The position numbers and the translations under genes are program-made. A model generated the notes under the pieces. That model was not told the DNA's origin. It saw nothing but the letters and a program-made list of their open reading frames with translations, and did not search any database. DNA of 64,000 nt from Methanopyrus sp. SNP6 (GTDB taxonomy: Archaea; JAADCQ01; Methanopyri; Methanopyrales; Methanopyraceae): contig NZ_CP019436.1 in NCBI RefSeq assembly GCF_002201895.1, positions 509,456-573,455 of the forward strand, in the 5' to 3' direction. Positions 17,603 to 26,856 of the stretch are shown here, in pieces (the stretch's first letter is position 1; each line of letters starts with the position of its first letter).

Positions 17603-19386
17603 GCTGGTTTCCCCCAGTTCTGAGGGTGAGGCGTCGGAGAATGCGTGACGAACTCCAGCGTGACGCTGACATGGTACTTATCGGATTCGTTCAACGGTAG
17701 CACGTACACGTCCCGGATCCCAGCTGGATGTATCAGGATACCGGTGACGGAGTAACGGTTCGGGCCTAAGTTCTCGATCTCGAAGTCGGTTCCGTCCGCG
17801 AGCACCGTGGAGTAGGGATCTCTCGGTATCCTCGTTATCCCAGTGACGAACGCCGGTAACACCAACGGAACTAGCCTGTACCCGTCCACCGGCACCATGA
17901 ACGCTTTGGGAAGTTTGATGCTCAAATCCTTCCCTTCCGGCACGCGTGGTGGCTGGTAGTCGAGTGTCCTTTCGAACCGGTAGAACGGGTCCCCGACGAG
18001 TAGGTAGCCCGGGCTGACGTCGACGTAGCCCCGCAGTAGCTCGAGTTCCCATGTAGCCCACACCACGGCCCGACCCAATTCGACGCCGGAAGCCGCGAAG
18101 AGATACGCCATGATGGCTCCCGCGGGATCCCGGAAGGCAACGACCGCCCGGAACTTCGGGAAACCGTTCGGGGTCGCGTACACGTCCACAACCTTGGCAA
18201 TCGAGTTAGGATCGGCACACACGAACAGGACGCTCCTACACTGTGAATCCAGGGCCCTCAGGAACTCTGTCCCCAACACGCTTCCAGAGCCTGCGACGTT
18301 CACTATTGCGCACGCTGATCCCCTGAGCTCGCAGTTCAGGGATGGAACGTCCGGAACGGATAGCCACTTCACGTTGGCGGAACCGAGTGAGTTGTTCAGG
18401 TCACCCTTGTAGACTGACAGCGATCCTGTTGGGTCGAAGACGGCGAGCGGTGACGCCCTACCGTGGAGATGCGTGGAAACGATCATCTTATTAGCCGCAA
18501 GGAACCCCGGGATACCGTGGAACGGGAAACACGCAACACCGACTCTCAACCTAGGATCTCCCAGTAACAACGATCCGAACGAGACCACATACTCCACGTC
18601 TTTGAGTCCCTTGAGCTCCTTCCCGTACGCGGACAAGAACCTCTCACGTACCCTACGTACAATGGTATCGATGTCCGTCTTCTCACTGGGTTGGACGAAC
18701 GCCACCAACGCCGGTCTCATACAGGCGAACTGTACGGCGGCCAAGGTGATCGGATCGAACGGTTGAGATTTGTACGGACCGCTCGGTTTCACGAGCGGTT
18801 GGACGACCACAATAGCCCTGATAGATAGGTCACTGAAGTCGTATTCCGGGTTGCGGAGGTACTCGTCCAACGTGAGTACAGGGACGTTGAAGCTGGACGC
18901 GTACGTCAGCGGATTACCCCATACAATGGCACCTAACTGTTTTGCAACGATAGGTGCCAGTTCAAGCCCGGGAACGAAGTCTGAGTCTGGATCCAAACAC
19001 AGTAGGAACTTCAACGGGACCCCGGATTTTATCGCCACGTCCACGAGTCGTACGCAAGCCGCCTCAAGATCGTCCGGCAACTCTGACCAACCTGGATGGG
19101 TCGCTGGGAACCTGTACGTGAGGACGTGGCTGGACGGCCCGACCCTCGACATCAAGTCCAGCGTGAGTCGATCGAGCTTACCCTGAACGGCGATCGGGAT
19201 GACGGAAGGCACGTTACCACCTGCCCACTCCCTGTCCATCGACGCCGCGGTGACGAACACCCTAATCCAGCTGTCTTTGGTCATCACTTGGTCGGGTACG
19301 TTCACCACGACGTAAACGTGAGCGCTGGCCGGGACCGTCAGTCCGAGGATAATCGATGTGATCGTAGCAACGGTACGAATATCCAT
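17521..19386 (-). CDS. Large exported/membrane-anchored protein, unknown
   Basis: The 621-residue protein has an N-terminal signal peptide ([22 protein letters not shown]), about 560 extracytoplasmic residues, and a single C-terminal hydrophobic segment ([16 protein letters not shown]) followed by a basic tail, so it is probably anchored at the outer face. The late [18 protein letters not shown] is reminiscent of the end of gingipain-type (C25) peptidase domains, but I cannot find a convincing catalytic dyad. Its start lies 49 nt inside the upstream exported-protein gene, and its end overlaps purA. Confidence 0.62.
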   Translation of the reverse strand: MDIRTVATITSIILGLTVPASAHVYVVVNVPDQVMTKDSWIRVFVTAASMDREWAGGNVPSVIPIAVQGKLDRLTLDLMSRVGPSSHVLTYRFPATHPGWSELPDDLEAACVRLVDVAIKSGVPLKFLLCLDPDSDFVPGLELAPIVAKQLGAIVWGNPLTYASSFNVPVLTLDEYLRNPEYDFSDLSIRAIVVVQPLVKPSGPYKSQPFDPITLAAVQFACMRPALVAFVQPSEKTDIDTIVRRVRERFLSAYGKELKGLKDVEYVVSFGSLLLGDPRLRVGVACFPFHGIPGFLAANKMIVSTHLHGRASPLAVFDPTGSLSVYKGDLNNSLGSANVKWLSVPDVPSLNCELRGSACAIVNVAGSGSVLGTEFLRALDSQCRSVLFVCADPNSIAKVVDVYATPNGFPKFRAVVAFRDPAGAIMAYLFAASGVELGRAVVWATWELELLRGYVDVSPGYLLVGDPFYRFERTLDYQPPRVPEGKDLSIKLPKAFMVPVDGYRLVPLVLPAFVTGITRIPRDPYSTVLADGTDFEIENLGPNRYSVTGILIHPAGIRDVYVLPLNESDKYHVSVTLEFVTHSPTPHPQNWGKPACGIAVTLASLLVVSGATRVRVKSLRT

Positions 19387-21110
19387 ATCGGCACCACCCT
19401 GTTGATACCGTCGTTATTGATTGGACTCGGATTCGATGGTAACGGTTGAAGGGTTAGGATAGCGTAAACATCACCGGATTGCGCCAGCATGAACGGGACC
19501 GTAGGCACTCTACCGTTACCCCTACCCATAATCACGGTATAGTGCCTGTTCGGAGCGTTCACCTCGAACTGTATCACGTCTGCTGTCTTCCGAGACGAGA
19601 CCGGGTACCCGAAGAACACCACGAACCTGTATTCCTCGTAGTGGAGAGCGTTTTCCACACAGCCTAGGATGAGTCCTCCAGCTAGCGCGAAAATACCCTC
19701 GAGACCGACGACCACAACTTCGACGTCGTACAGTTGGTCCGGGATCCTGCCGAAACTCGAGTACCAATCCCAAGCCCACTCACAGAACCCGGACGCTAAC
19801 GCGTACCAAGTGTAGGCTAGAGGATCGCCCTTGGTAACTTCAAACAACACTGTGTACGGTCCGACCAGCCCCCACCCAAACCAATGGTCGCCGGACAAAA
19901 TGAGATTATTGTAAGTGGACAGCAGGTAGCCGGAGTTGAACAGTAAGGTGCTGGTGGTGAGGTCTATCCCTGAGAGGTCCCATGGGTAAAAACCACAGCA
20001 TGGAAGCGCGGCGTAGAAGTTTGGTGTTCCAACTTGGATCGAGTTGTTCCATTGGTCGGTCAGCGTCATGTACGATAGGAAAACGTGTTGATCGGCACCT
20101 AAGATTTCCGGCAATGCTGAGGTGAACTCGTATGTAATATCATAGTACAACATAGTACCCTCTCCGGGTGGACCCACGATGATCACACCTTCCCATTTGC
20201 AACCTTCAAGGCGTAAGTCCTCCGCCGCCCACGCTATAGGGAGTCCGTAGAGAGCACCCAAGTATAGCGAACTGGGCCACAGCTCGAACATTCGTGCTTG
20301 TCTCCAATTCTCTCTTCGAGGGACGTTGAAGATCACTGCCGGGGCCCCGGACATTATTCTCGAAGAGGCACGGACGTAGACGGCGTCATCACCGAAGACC
20401 ATTACAGCTAGATTCCTGAACGCTTCGGTCTTATAGACGACTATGACGAGGTCGGAGTTCGCGTAGAGCCGATAGAATGGATCGTGTTGCGGGTCCGGAA
20501 TGTCCTGCCACGGACCTGCTGGATTGATCACGTTCGCTCCCGGGACTAGGGGTATCAACACGTCTTTGACCGCCTCAGGAGAAGTAACGGTCGCCCTCGC
20601 CATGAAGACCACGACCACGCCGACCTTACTAGGATCGACGTCGTGCGATCGCTTCAGTAGTTCTCGAACCGCGTCCCATTTGAGCGCCAGTGCGGATGAT
20701 ATGGCCATGGGGTCGTATTCCGATACTATCGTAATTAGGTGATCGTAGCCTAACGATCGGGATAAGTCCAGTGGATCATAACTATGGGACAAGTCTACAT
20801 CGATCCTAGCCGAAGACGGGAGGGCACGGAACACGTTGTCGGCGATCCCCATAACATCGAGAGGTGAACCACGAGTAACTGCCGGGAACACGTGGATCCT
20901 ACCTTCGGAGTCCGTGTAGGACAGAAGTGAGAAGCACGGCACCCAGTATACGCAGGCTGGGAACTTGTCTTTTTCGGTAATCTGATCTCTCGGTTTTGGT
21001 ACTTTGAACACGACGAGATGTGATTCGTCTAAGATCACCGTGGGCGCAGCGGAGGTGGAACCTATAAGGGTGATTAGGAGTGCGAGCGGTAGGACCCACT
21101 TACCGTTCAA
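19338..21110 (-). CDS. Large exported protein, unknown, partner of next gene
   Basis: The 590-residue protein has a signal peptide (WVLPLALLITLIGSTSA) after TTG 21110, which has a GGGGTGAG site upstream. The body mixes many aromatic residues (WPSSLYLGALYGLPIAWAAE; WDWYSSFGRIPDQLYD) with Rossmann-like strands (LVIVVYKTE, VVVVFMARA). A hydrophobic stretch (IFALAGGLILGCVENAL) lies near residue 480. Cysteines (CVYWVPC, PCCGFYPW) could form disulfides. Family not recognised. The longer frame upstream is antisense to gatA and was discarded. It overlaps the following exported-protein gene. Confidence 0.6.
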   Translation of the reverse strand: MNGKWVLPLALLITLIGSTSAAPTVILDESHLVVFKVPKPRDQITEKDKFPACVYWVPCFSLLSYTDSEGRIHVFPAVTRGSPLDVMGIADNVFRALPSSARIDVDLSHSYDPLDLSRSLGYDHLITIVSEYDPMAISSALALKWDAVRELLKRSHDVDPSKVGVVVVFMARATVTSPEAVKDVLIPLVPGANVINPAGPWQDIPDPQHDPFYRLYANSDLVIVVYKTEAFRNLAVMVFGDDAVYVRASSRIMSGAPAVIFNVPRRENWRQARMFELWPSSLYLGALYGLPIAWAAEDLRLEGCKWEGVIIVGPPGEGTMLYYDITYEFTSALPEILGADQHVFLSYMTLTDQWNNSIQVGTPNFYAALPCCGFYPWDLSGIDLTTSTLLFNSGYLLSTYNNLILSGDHWFGWGLVGPYTVLFEVTKGDPLAYTWYALASGFCEWAWDWYSSFGRIPDQLYDVEVVVVGLEGIFALAGGLILGCVENALHYEEYRFVVFFGYPVSSRKTADVIQFEVNAPNRHYTVIMGRGNGRVPTVPFMLAQSGDVYAILTLQPLPSNPSPINNDGINRVVPIWIFVPLLRSHRLSSD

Positions 21111-21134
21111 CCGCTCACCCCGCGGGGAGGAACG

Positions 21135-22502
21135 ATGCTGAGGGAAGTCGCAAAGGACGTCGAATCGGGCCGCGTCGACCCGTCGGAGCGGATCTATGGG
21201 TATCTCGAAGAAATCGACAAGGTGAACCCGGATATAAATGCATTGACCTACGTTAACGAGGGAGCGCCCCGGAATGTCAAGTCTGAGGGCCCGCTCGCTG
21301 GTGTAGTCATAGCCGTCAAGGCCAACATCAACGTGGAGGGGATGCCATGCGACTGCGCGTCCAAGACACTGGAGGGGTACCGGGCTCCGTTCGACGCGAC
21401 AGTAGTGCGAAGGATCAAGGAAGCCGGTGCCGCGGTTATCGGCATTGCGAACATGGACGAGTTCGCGGCCGGTTCCTCGGGCGAGACCTCGTGTCACGGA
21501 CCGACCGATAACCCGAGGTGCCCGGGGCGCATTCCGGGCGGGTCGAGCTCCGGGAGCGCCGCGGCCGTGGCGGCGGGACTCTGCGACGCTGCCTTAGGTT
21601 CGGACACGGGTGGGTCGATTCGGAATCCAGCATCACACTGCGGTGTGGTCGGGTTCAAGCCCACTTACGGTCTGGTCCCGAGGCAGGGTCTTATCGATTT
21701 AGCCATGAGCTTCGATCAAATCGGGCCCATCACTAGAACCGTTGAGGACGCCGCGCTGCTGCTGGAGGTGATAGCGGGCCCGGATGAGGACGTCGAGGGA
21801 ACCGTGAGGAATACTGAGGTCCCCAGGTTCTCGGAGCTGTTGGACCCGGAAGAAGTGGAAAGAATACGCATTGGTCTCGTGAGGGAGTTCCTCGAGGTCT
21901 CAGAGCCGGAGATAGCGGAGGTCGCCGAGGAAGCGGCCCGTGCCCTGGAGCGGGCCGGGGCCACCGTCGAGGAGGTGAGCTTAGGTCGAAAGCTCGTCGA
22001 CGTGGCGCTGCCCACGTATTATGTGATCAACTACGTGGAGTTCTTCTCGGCGACGCGTCGGTTCGACGGACGGAGGTACGGCCGTAGGATCGAGCATGTA
22101 TGCGGGGAAGAAGTTCTCAGGAGAATCGTGGCTGGAGCTGCGATCAGCCGGCAAGAGGTTCGAGGTCAATACTACGAGCGGGCGATGAGGGCCAGGACGT
22201 GGATCCGACGCAGACTGTTGGAGGCGTTAGAGGGATACGACGCGTTGCTAGGGCCGACGGTACCGAAGCCTCCACACCGTATCGGAGAGGAGTTGAACGT
22301 CCGTGAGATGTACGGGTACGACGTGCTGACCGTGATCCCTAACCTGGCAGGGTGTCCGGCCGGAAGCGTGCCGTTCGACACGATTAACGTAGATGGCGAC
22401 CGGGTGCCGTGCGGTGTTCAGGTGATCGCGCGACCGTGGGAAGATCTAACCGCCCTGAACGTCATGGCGGCCCTCGAGAGGGCCGCCTCCTTCGAGCCAT
22501 GA
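21135..22502 (+). CDS. gatA: Glu-tRNA(Gln) amidotransferase subunit A
   Basis: The 455-residue amidase carries the Ser-cisSer-Lys triad: Lys in GVVIAVKANINVEG near residue 60, and the amidase signature from IPGGSSSGSAAAVAAG to LGSDTGGSIRNPA near 133-165. GatA releases ammonia from glutamine (or asparagine) for transamidation of Glu-tRNA(Gln) or Asp-tRNA(Asn). The partner genes gatB/gatC are not in this window. The start is ATG 21135, with GCGGGGAGG upstream. It is divergent from the exported-protein gene, with 24 nt between starts. Confidence 0.93.
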   Translation: MLREVAKDVESGRVDPSERIYGYLEEIDKVNPDINALTYVNEGAPRNVKSEGPLAGVVIAVKANINVEGMPCDCASKTLEGYRAPFDATVVRRIKEAGAAVIGIANMDEFAAGSSGETSCHGPTDNPRCPGRIPGGSSSGSAAAVAAGLCDAALGSDTGGSIRNPASHCGVVGFKPTYGLVPRQGLIDLAMSFDQIGPITRTVEDAALLLEVIAGPDEDVEGTVRNTEVPRFSELLDPEEVERIRIGLVREFLEVSEPEIAEVAEEAARALERAGATVEEVSLGRKLVDVALPTYYVINYVEFFSATRRFDGRRYGRRIEHVCGEEVLRRIVAGAAISRQEVRGQYYERAMRARTWIRRRLLEALEGYDALLGPTVPKPPHRIGEELNVREMYGYDVLTVIPNLAGCPAGSVPFDTINVDGDRVPCGVQVIARPWEDLTALNVMAALERAASFEP

Positions 22503-22517
22503 CTCTAGACTCGACTC

Positions 22518-22557
22518 CCCCTCAGCATCGACCTGTCGGAGGGGCAGTTGGATTTTT
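22518..22557 (+). terminator. Hairpin plus T-run after gatA
   Basis: CCCCTC (22518-22523) can pair with GAGGGG (22539-22544), followed after 8 nt by GATTTTT. Its position 16 nt past the gatA stop fits a terminator. Archaeal termination depends mainly on the T-run, so the hairpin may be incidental. Confidence 0.45.
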
Positions 22558-23052
22558 CACGTATATTACGTATATTTTGTGCATGATACTCATGATCGTT
22601 GAAAAGCGGTGTGGTATCTTGCGGACTACAATTCGACAGTCGTCGTGTTACCTATGCATGCACGACATACGGTTTATGCACAATTTACGTATAGAATGCT
22701 AGCAGTGCTCATACCTCGTGGTGCGTCATGACCGGCGTCCGAATTTGTGCGACTTTATCACGAGTCCGAGCGCTACTCGGCCGGTACGACGCTATTTGTG
22801 CCTCTGTTGTTGGAGAGAATCCGATAATATCGTCGTAGGTCCCTTACCGCCGAATGGTATGCTCGGAGAATCCTTCAGACTGTTGACTACTATCTTTTGA
22901 GGGTTAAGAAGCCCGTATGGTGGTGGGAACGTACTCGTGGATCTCTCGGAAATACCGGGGGAGTCCTGACTTCGTGCCCGTTCAACAGATCATGAGAGGC
23001 TAACCGGGCGACAGAAGCTTAACCGGTATGACGGAGGACGTCAGGGGCCGAC
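22558..23052. other. Intergenic stretch without a supported gene
   Basis: No convincing reading frame, tRNA or known RNA was found in these 495 bases. The first 150 are distinctly AT-rich for this genome and contain a tandem repeat of ACGTATATT (22559-22576). Short frames on both strands have unlikely composition. The segment may hold long leaders for the methyltransferase gene or remnants of a lost gene. Confidence 0.5.
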
Positions 23053-23493
23053 GTGACCAGCTCCTACATTGTGTTCGACGTGAGGAGATACCGAGAGCTG
23101 GCCGAGGAACTCGTAAGGCCGGAAGACGTGGTGGTAGAAGTCGGCGCCGCCGCTGGTGATACCACAGTCAGATTGGCCCGCAACGCCCGGCTGGTGATAG
23201 CCTTCGAGAAGTCGGAGGAGATGTTCGAACGGCTGAAGGAGTGCGTACGTGGGTTGGATAACGTCATCGTCCTGTGCGAGGACGGGTTCGAGCTGGGAGA
23301 AGTACTCAAACGAACGGAGCGCGTGGACGCGGTATTCATCGACGTAGGTGGTGGGGCGCAGCCGAGGTTGGCACTAGCGCTGTGGGAAGCTTACTACTCG
23401 CGTTTTCGTCCGAGGGTGATCGTGGTCCGGAACCGAAGGCTCTGCCGACTGGTCGAAACGGTGGAACGCGTGGAGTGCGATGAGGAGGTATAG
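23053..23493 (+). CDS. Small class I SAM-dependent methyltransferase
   Basis: The 146-residue protein has SAM-binding motif I VVVEVGAAAGDTTVRLA near residue 27, an acidic end of strand 2 (VIAFEKSEEMFERL), motif III-like NVIVLCEDGFE and a VDAVFIDVGGG strand. It is close to the minimal Rossmann methyltransferase size and lacks an obvious substrate domain, so the substrate is unknown. It starts at GTG 23053, with GGGGCC upstream. The 3' end faces the convergent Mrp-type ATPase. Confidence 0.72.
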   Translation: MTSSYIVFDVRRYRELAEELVRPEDVVVEVGAAAGDTTVRLARNARLVIAFEKSEEMFERLKECVRGLDNVIVLCEDGFELGEVLKRTERVDAVFIDVGGGAQPRLALALWEAYYSRFRPRVIVVRNRRLCRLVETVERVECDEEV

Positions 23494-23630
23494 CCGCTTC
23501 TGACGCAGTGATGAGGGCACTCGGGGCCGAGCACGCGCTCCGCGACGAGGAGGTACGGACCCCCACTGATGGCTCGCACGTCGATCGGAAGATATTCTAC
23601 CGGAGGGTGGAAGGGTACTCGGACGCATCC

Positions 23631-24518
23631 TCAGATGCGGTCACGAACGGTCTCGGCGAGCTCGGAGAACGCCTCGGAGACTCGCGAGTCGGGGGCGGCG
23701 ATGACGAACGGTTTACCTTCCTCCTCAGCCTTCCGCTTCGCCTCTGGGTCGAGTGGTATCCGAGCGAGGACCTCGGTGTCGAACCTCTCCGCGAGCTTCT
23801 CCGAGTAATCGTCGGAGAAGTACTCGATCGTGCTCCCGCACTCGGGGCAGACGATCCCGTGCATGTTACTGACGATCCCGACCAACTCGCCCTTCAGCTT
23901 ATCGACGGCTTCACCGGCCTTCACGACGTCGGAGAACGCCAGGGACTCTGGACTTGCGACCAGGAGTACGTTACGGGCGTCCTCGGGAAGCATCTGCAGC
24001 GCCGTCATGACCTCGTCACCTGTCCCGGGGGGCATATCGACGATGAGGTAGTCCAGGTCGCCCCAACGCGTCTTGACGAGAATCTCTCGGATGAAGCCCG
24101 ACTTGCGCGGCCCACGCCATAAGACGGGGAGGTCCTCACGTTCCAGCATGGTGCCGATGGACATGACTTTCACGTCACGGTAGCCTGAGAGCGGGAACAG
24201 TCCTGCGGGTGTTCCCTTCGGGGGTTCCGTGACCCCGAGCTGCTCCGGCACGTTCGGTCCGTGGATGTCCAAGTCGAGGATACCCACGTCGTCGTCCTCG
24301 GCCAGCGCGAGCGCGAGGTTCACCGAGACGGTGGTCTTACCCACGCCACCTTTGCCGCTCATGATGACCAGGACGTGCTCAACGCTCTCCAGGTTCTTCT
24401 CGATGGCTTCGCGTTCCTTCTTGAGGCGCTTCTCTAGCTCCCTTCGAGACGGGTGGTGCGGATGACCCTCTTCATGCGATTCGTTTCCGGACAAGGCATT
24501 CACCCCGGTTAGGTGCAC
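23631..24518 (-). CDS. Mrp/NBP35-type iron-sulfur carrier ATPase
   Basis: The 295-residue protein has the deviant Walker A SGKGGVGKTT near residue 54, DLDIHGPNVP, VDMPPGTGDE, and the cluster-binding CPECGST near residue 222. This is the Mrp/ApbC/NBP35 family, scaffolds or carriers for [4Fe-4S] clusters. In a methanogen with many ferredoxin-type enzymes it would serve cytosolic Fe-S assembly. The first 30 residues are His/Glu-rich (HEEGHPHHPSR) and could bind metal. A GTG about 15 nt in is an alternative start. Confidence 0.88.
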   Translation of the reverse strand: MHLTGVNALSGNESHEEGHPHHPSRRELEKRLKKEREAIEKNLESVEHVLVIMSGKGGVGKTTVSVNLALALAEDDDVGILDLDIHGPNVPEQLGVTEPPKGTPAGLFPLSGYRDVKVMSIGTMLEREDLPVLWRGPRKSGFIREILVKTRWGDLDYLIVDMPPGTGDEVMTALQMLPEDARNVLLVASPESLAFSDVVKAGEAVDKLKGELVGIVSNMHGIVCPECGSTIEYFSDDYSEKLAERFDTEVLARIPLDPEAKRKAEEEGKPFVIAAPDSRVSEAFSELAETVRDRI

Positions 24519-24673
24519 CTGATGAGTTGTTCGAGGTCATTAAAACCGGTTCCCCCGTGTGCTCACCGATGGTACCGATGAGCCCTAAACGATCTGGGGA
24601 CCGCCGACAGCGCCCGGACGAGGATGGGCTCGTGAAGGCGGTTCAACCTGGGGATGAGGTGAACCGTGCCGGG

Positions 24674-25540
24674 TCACCGCCACACTCGTTCTCCGACGGT
24701 AGAGCGCCCGATGAGGACGAGCCGGCGGTAGCCGAGAAGCCGCGCCAAGCGACTGCACTCCGGCACTTCGGTACGGCCGAAGGTCTTCACCTTGATGAGG
24801 TCCATCAACGCCCCTCCCGTAAGTACGTCCCATACGGCGTCCATGAACGTTGGGTCCTCGATCCCGAGTCGATCCTCCATATACTCACGGAGTCTGGGTT
24901 CCACCTTGAACCGGTAGAACGCCCCAGCCAGGGTGAAGGAGGTAAGGAAAGCGACAGCACCTATCGGGTCCCCTCGAGTGCACGCGAGCAGAAGTGCAGT
25001 CGCTACCGAGGCGTTCCCCGCGTCCCCGAGCATCGTGCGACCCTTCAAGTCCAGCAGGACATAGGGTACGAGCGCAGCCCAGGCGACGGAGACTAAGGTG
25101 TGGTTCCACCACGGGATGGTCGCGACGGTAGCGGTAAGTGCGGCGAAGGTGAACGCGCGCGGTTGCATGTCGACGATGTTGGCGGGTTGCGGGAGGAACC
25201 CCGTCACGAGCCCCGTGATTGGATGGAACCTCCACCAACACCACCCGAAAGCTAACAACATAGCGGTACCTCTGGCAAGATGACCCACCTCGACACCGAA
25301 CCTCGTGTGGGTCCTACCGAGCGCGTCGTCCACGAACCCCAGTACGGCATGGGTCACGACCGGGACGCCGTAGGTTAGGGGTGCCAGATACGCGTATATT
25401 AGGGCGGGGACGACGCCGACGCCCCTCGGTGTACCTCCCCGAACGGGCTCGTAGAGCGGCCCGTCCAGGAACCTGAAGACGGCGCACGCGGCGAGGGTCG
25501 CGGGTGCTGACGCTACGAGCGCCACCAACGTGTCGTGCAC
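24674..25540 (-). CDS. MraY/WecA-like phosphosugar transferase
   Basis: The 288-residue multi-pass protein retains the polyprenyl-phosphate transferase signatures: GGTPRGVGVVPALIY, the Asp pair in LGFVDDALG, and DLKGRTMLGDAGNA, followed by a late YRFKVEPR loop. It is shorter than bacterial MraY. In pseudomurein-building methanogens a MraY homologue is expected to make the lipid-linked cell-wall precursor. That assignment is an inference strengthened by the neighbouring divergent flippase-type gene. The start is GTG 25540. Confidence 0.75.
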   Translation of the reverse strand: MHDTLVALVASAPATLAACAVFRFLDGPLYEPVRGGTPRGVGVVPALIYAYLAPLTYGVPVVTHAVLGFVDDALGRTHTRFGVEVGHLARGTAMLLAFGWCWWRFHPITGLVTGFLPQPANIVDMQPRAFTFAALTATVATIPWWNHTLVSVAWAALVPYVLLDLKGRTMLGDAGNASVATALLLACTRGDPIGAVAFLTSFTLAGAFYRFKVEPRLREYMEDRLGIEDPTFMDAVWDVLTGGALMDLIKVKTFGRTEVPECSRLARLLGYRRLVLIGRSTVGERVWR

Positions 25541-25563
25541 GGACTGGCCCCCACATTCGACTC

Positions 25564-26856
25564 ATGGGGATACTCACGATGGGGAGATTCGAGCGCAACT
25601 TGGCGGCGATGTTCACTGAGTACGCCCTGATCAGTACGATCCAGGTCCTCTTCTGGATCGTGCTACCTAAGATCATGGGTCCTCAGCAGTTCGGGAGGCT
25701 CGTGCTTCTGATCAACTTGGCGGGATTCCTAGCCGACCCAATCCATCAGGCGGTCGCCCTCGCGTGTTCTACCGAGCTGTTGAGTCTTGGGGACAGGGAG
25801 CGCGCCTCCTTGTGCGTTTCGGCTGTGATAGTCTCATTGACGCTATCCCTCGCGGCCGCTTCTGCGATGCTGACGGTCATCACCATACTACCCGTACCGG
25901 AGAGGCTCCGTACTGTGTCGGATCCGTGGGCCGCCTTAGGCCTGTTGGCATTGTGTACGTCTCCTGTGACGAGGGTCATGGAACCGTTCCTCCTCGCCGC
26001 CGGACGGAACTTGTTTGTGATGACCATAGCACTAGGTCACGCCGCTAAGGTGATGGTCCCAACGTTACTGAGGACTTCGTGGGTCGGAGCGGCGATATGT
26101 GCCGGTCTCTGCCCGTTCTTGGCCGGTTTAGCGGTCCTACCGCTCGTCGGGAAGCCTCGGGGATGGAATTTCTCGATCGGATACCTCAAGCGCGGTACGG
26201 TAATCGTTGTGGACCGTCTCGTTGAGTTGGGGTCGTACGCGTACGCGATCGTCCTAACGTACGTCCTGTACGGGTCGAAGACCTCGGCGTTCGTCGGTTT
26301 AGGGTTGGCGGCCTACAAGTTCGCGGCCCTGACGTTGGAAGCGTTCGTGCAGCCGATAACACTCGAAGTCGGGGCGGGTGAGGAGGAACTGGCGTTCAGA
26401 GGATTGCGCGGATACCTAGTCCCGGCGGGTATCGCGGCAGCCATAGCGATCTTCACGTGCGCCAGCCTCGCACCGGTAGTTCTCTCGACCGAGTACGGGC
26501 CGGCGGTGCCGATCGTCCGATGGTTCTCACTCCCCACGCTCATGCTTCCCTCCCACATCGCACTCCGGGCGCACCTGATAGGAATCCGTAGATTACGTCT
26601 GCTTCTCGTGTACCGCGCCCTTTACGCCTCCTCGTTCCTCGTAGTCCTCCACACATTGACCGGGACGTTCGGACCCGTGAGCGTACCGATGGGGTTGTTA
26701 GCGGCCCTTTCGTTCACACCCCCGATAGTAGCGATGATCCGACGTCATACGGTCACTGGTGAGGAATCTCGGCGAGCACGTCGGGCAGATCCTCCAATCG
26801 TTCCGGTCCGACCACGATCTCACACCCGGCGTGTAGTGACACCTCGAAGATCGTGA
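25564..26856 (+). CDS. MOP-superfamily flippase (polysaccharide/lipid-linked sugar)
   Basis: The protein of about 430 residues has roughly 12 hydrophobic segments and the Wzx/MurJ-like opening FERNLAAMFTEYALISTIQVLFWIVLPKIMGPQQFGRLVL. Members flip undecaprenyl- or dolichyl-linked sugars across the membrane. Adjacent to a MraY-like transferase, it is a candidate flippase for pseudomurein precursor or surface glycan (inference). The ATG at 25564 or 25579 is likely. The Arg-rich C-terminal tail overlaps the convergent radical SAM gene by 104 nt. Confidence 0.75.
   Translation: MGILTMGRFERNLAAMFTEYALISTIQVLFWIVLPKIMGPQQFGRLVLLINLAGFLADPIHQAVALACSTELLSLGDRERASLCVSAVIVSLTLSLAAASAMLTVITILPVPERLRTVSDPWAALGLLALCTSPVTRVMEPFLLAAGRNLFVMTIALGHAAKVMVPTLLRTSWVGAAICAGLCPFLAGLAVLPLVGKPRGWNFSIGYLKRGTVIVVDRLVELGSYAYAIVLTYVLYGSKTSAFVGLGLAAYKFAALTLEAFVQPITLEVGAGEEELAFRGLRGYLVPAGIAAAIAIFTCASLAPVVLSTEYGPAVPIVRWFSLPTLMLPSHIALRAHLIGIRRLRLLLVYRALYASSFLVVLHTLTGTFGPVSVPMGLLAALSFTPPIVAMIRRHTVTGEESRRARRADPPIVPVRPRSHTRRVVTPRRS

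Noticed and set aside
22980-23030. ACAGAAGCTTA as the conserved 3' core of RNase P RNA
   Set aside because: The other universally conserved RNase P segments are absent upstream and the surrounding DNA is not GC-rich or foldable as expected.
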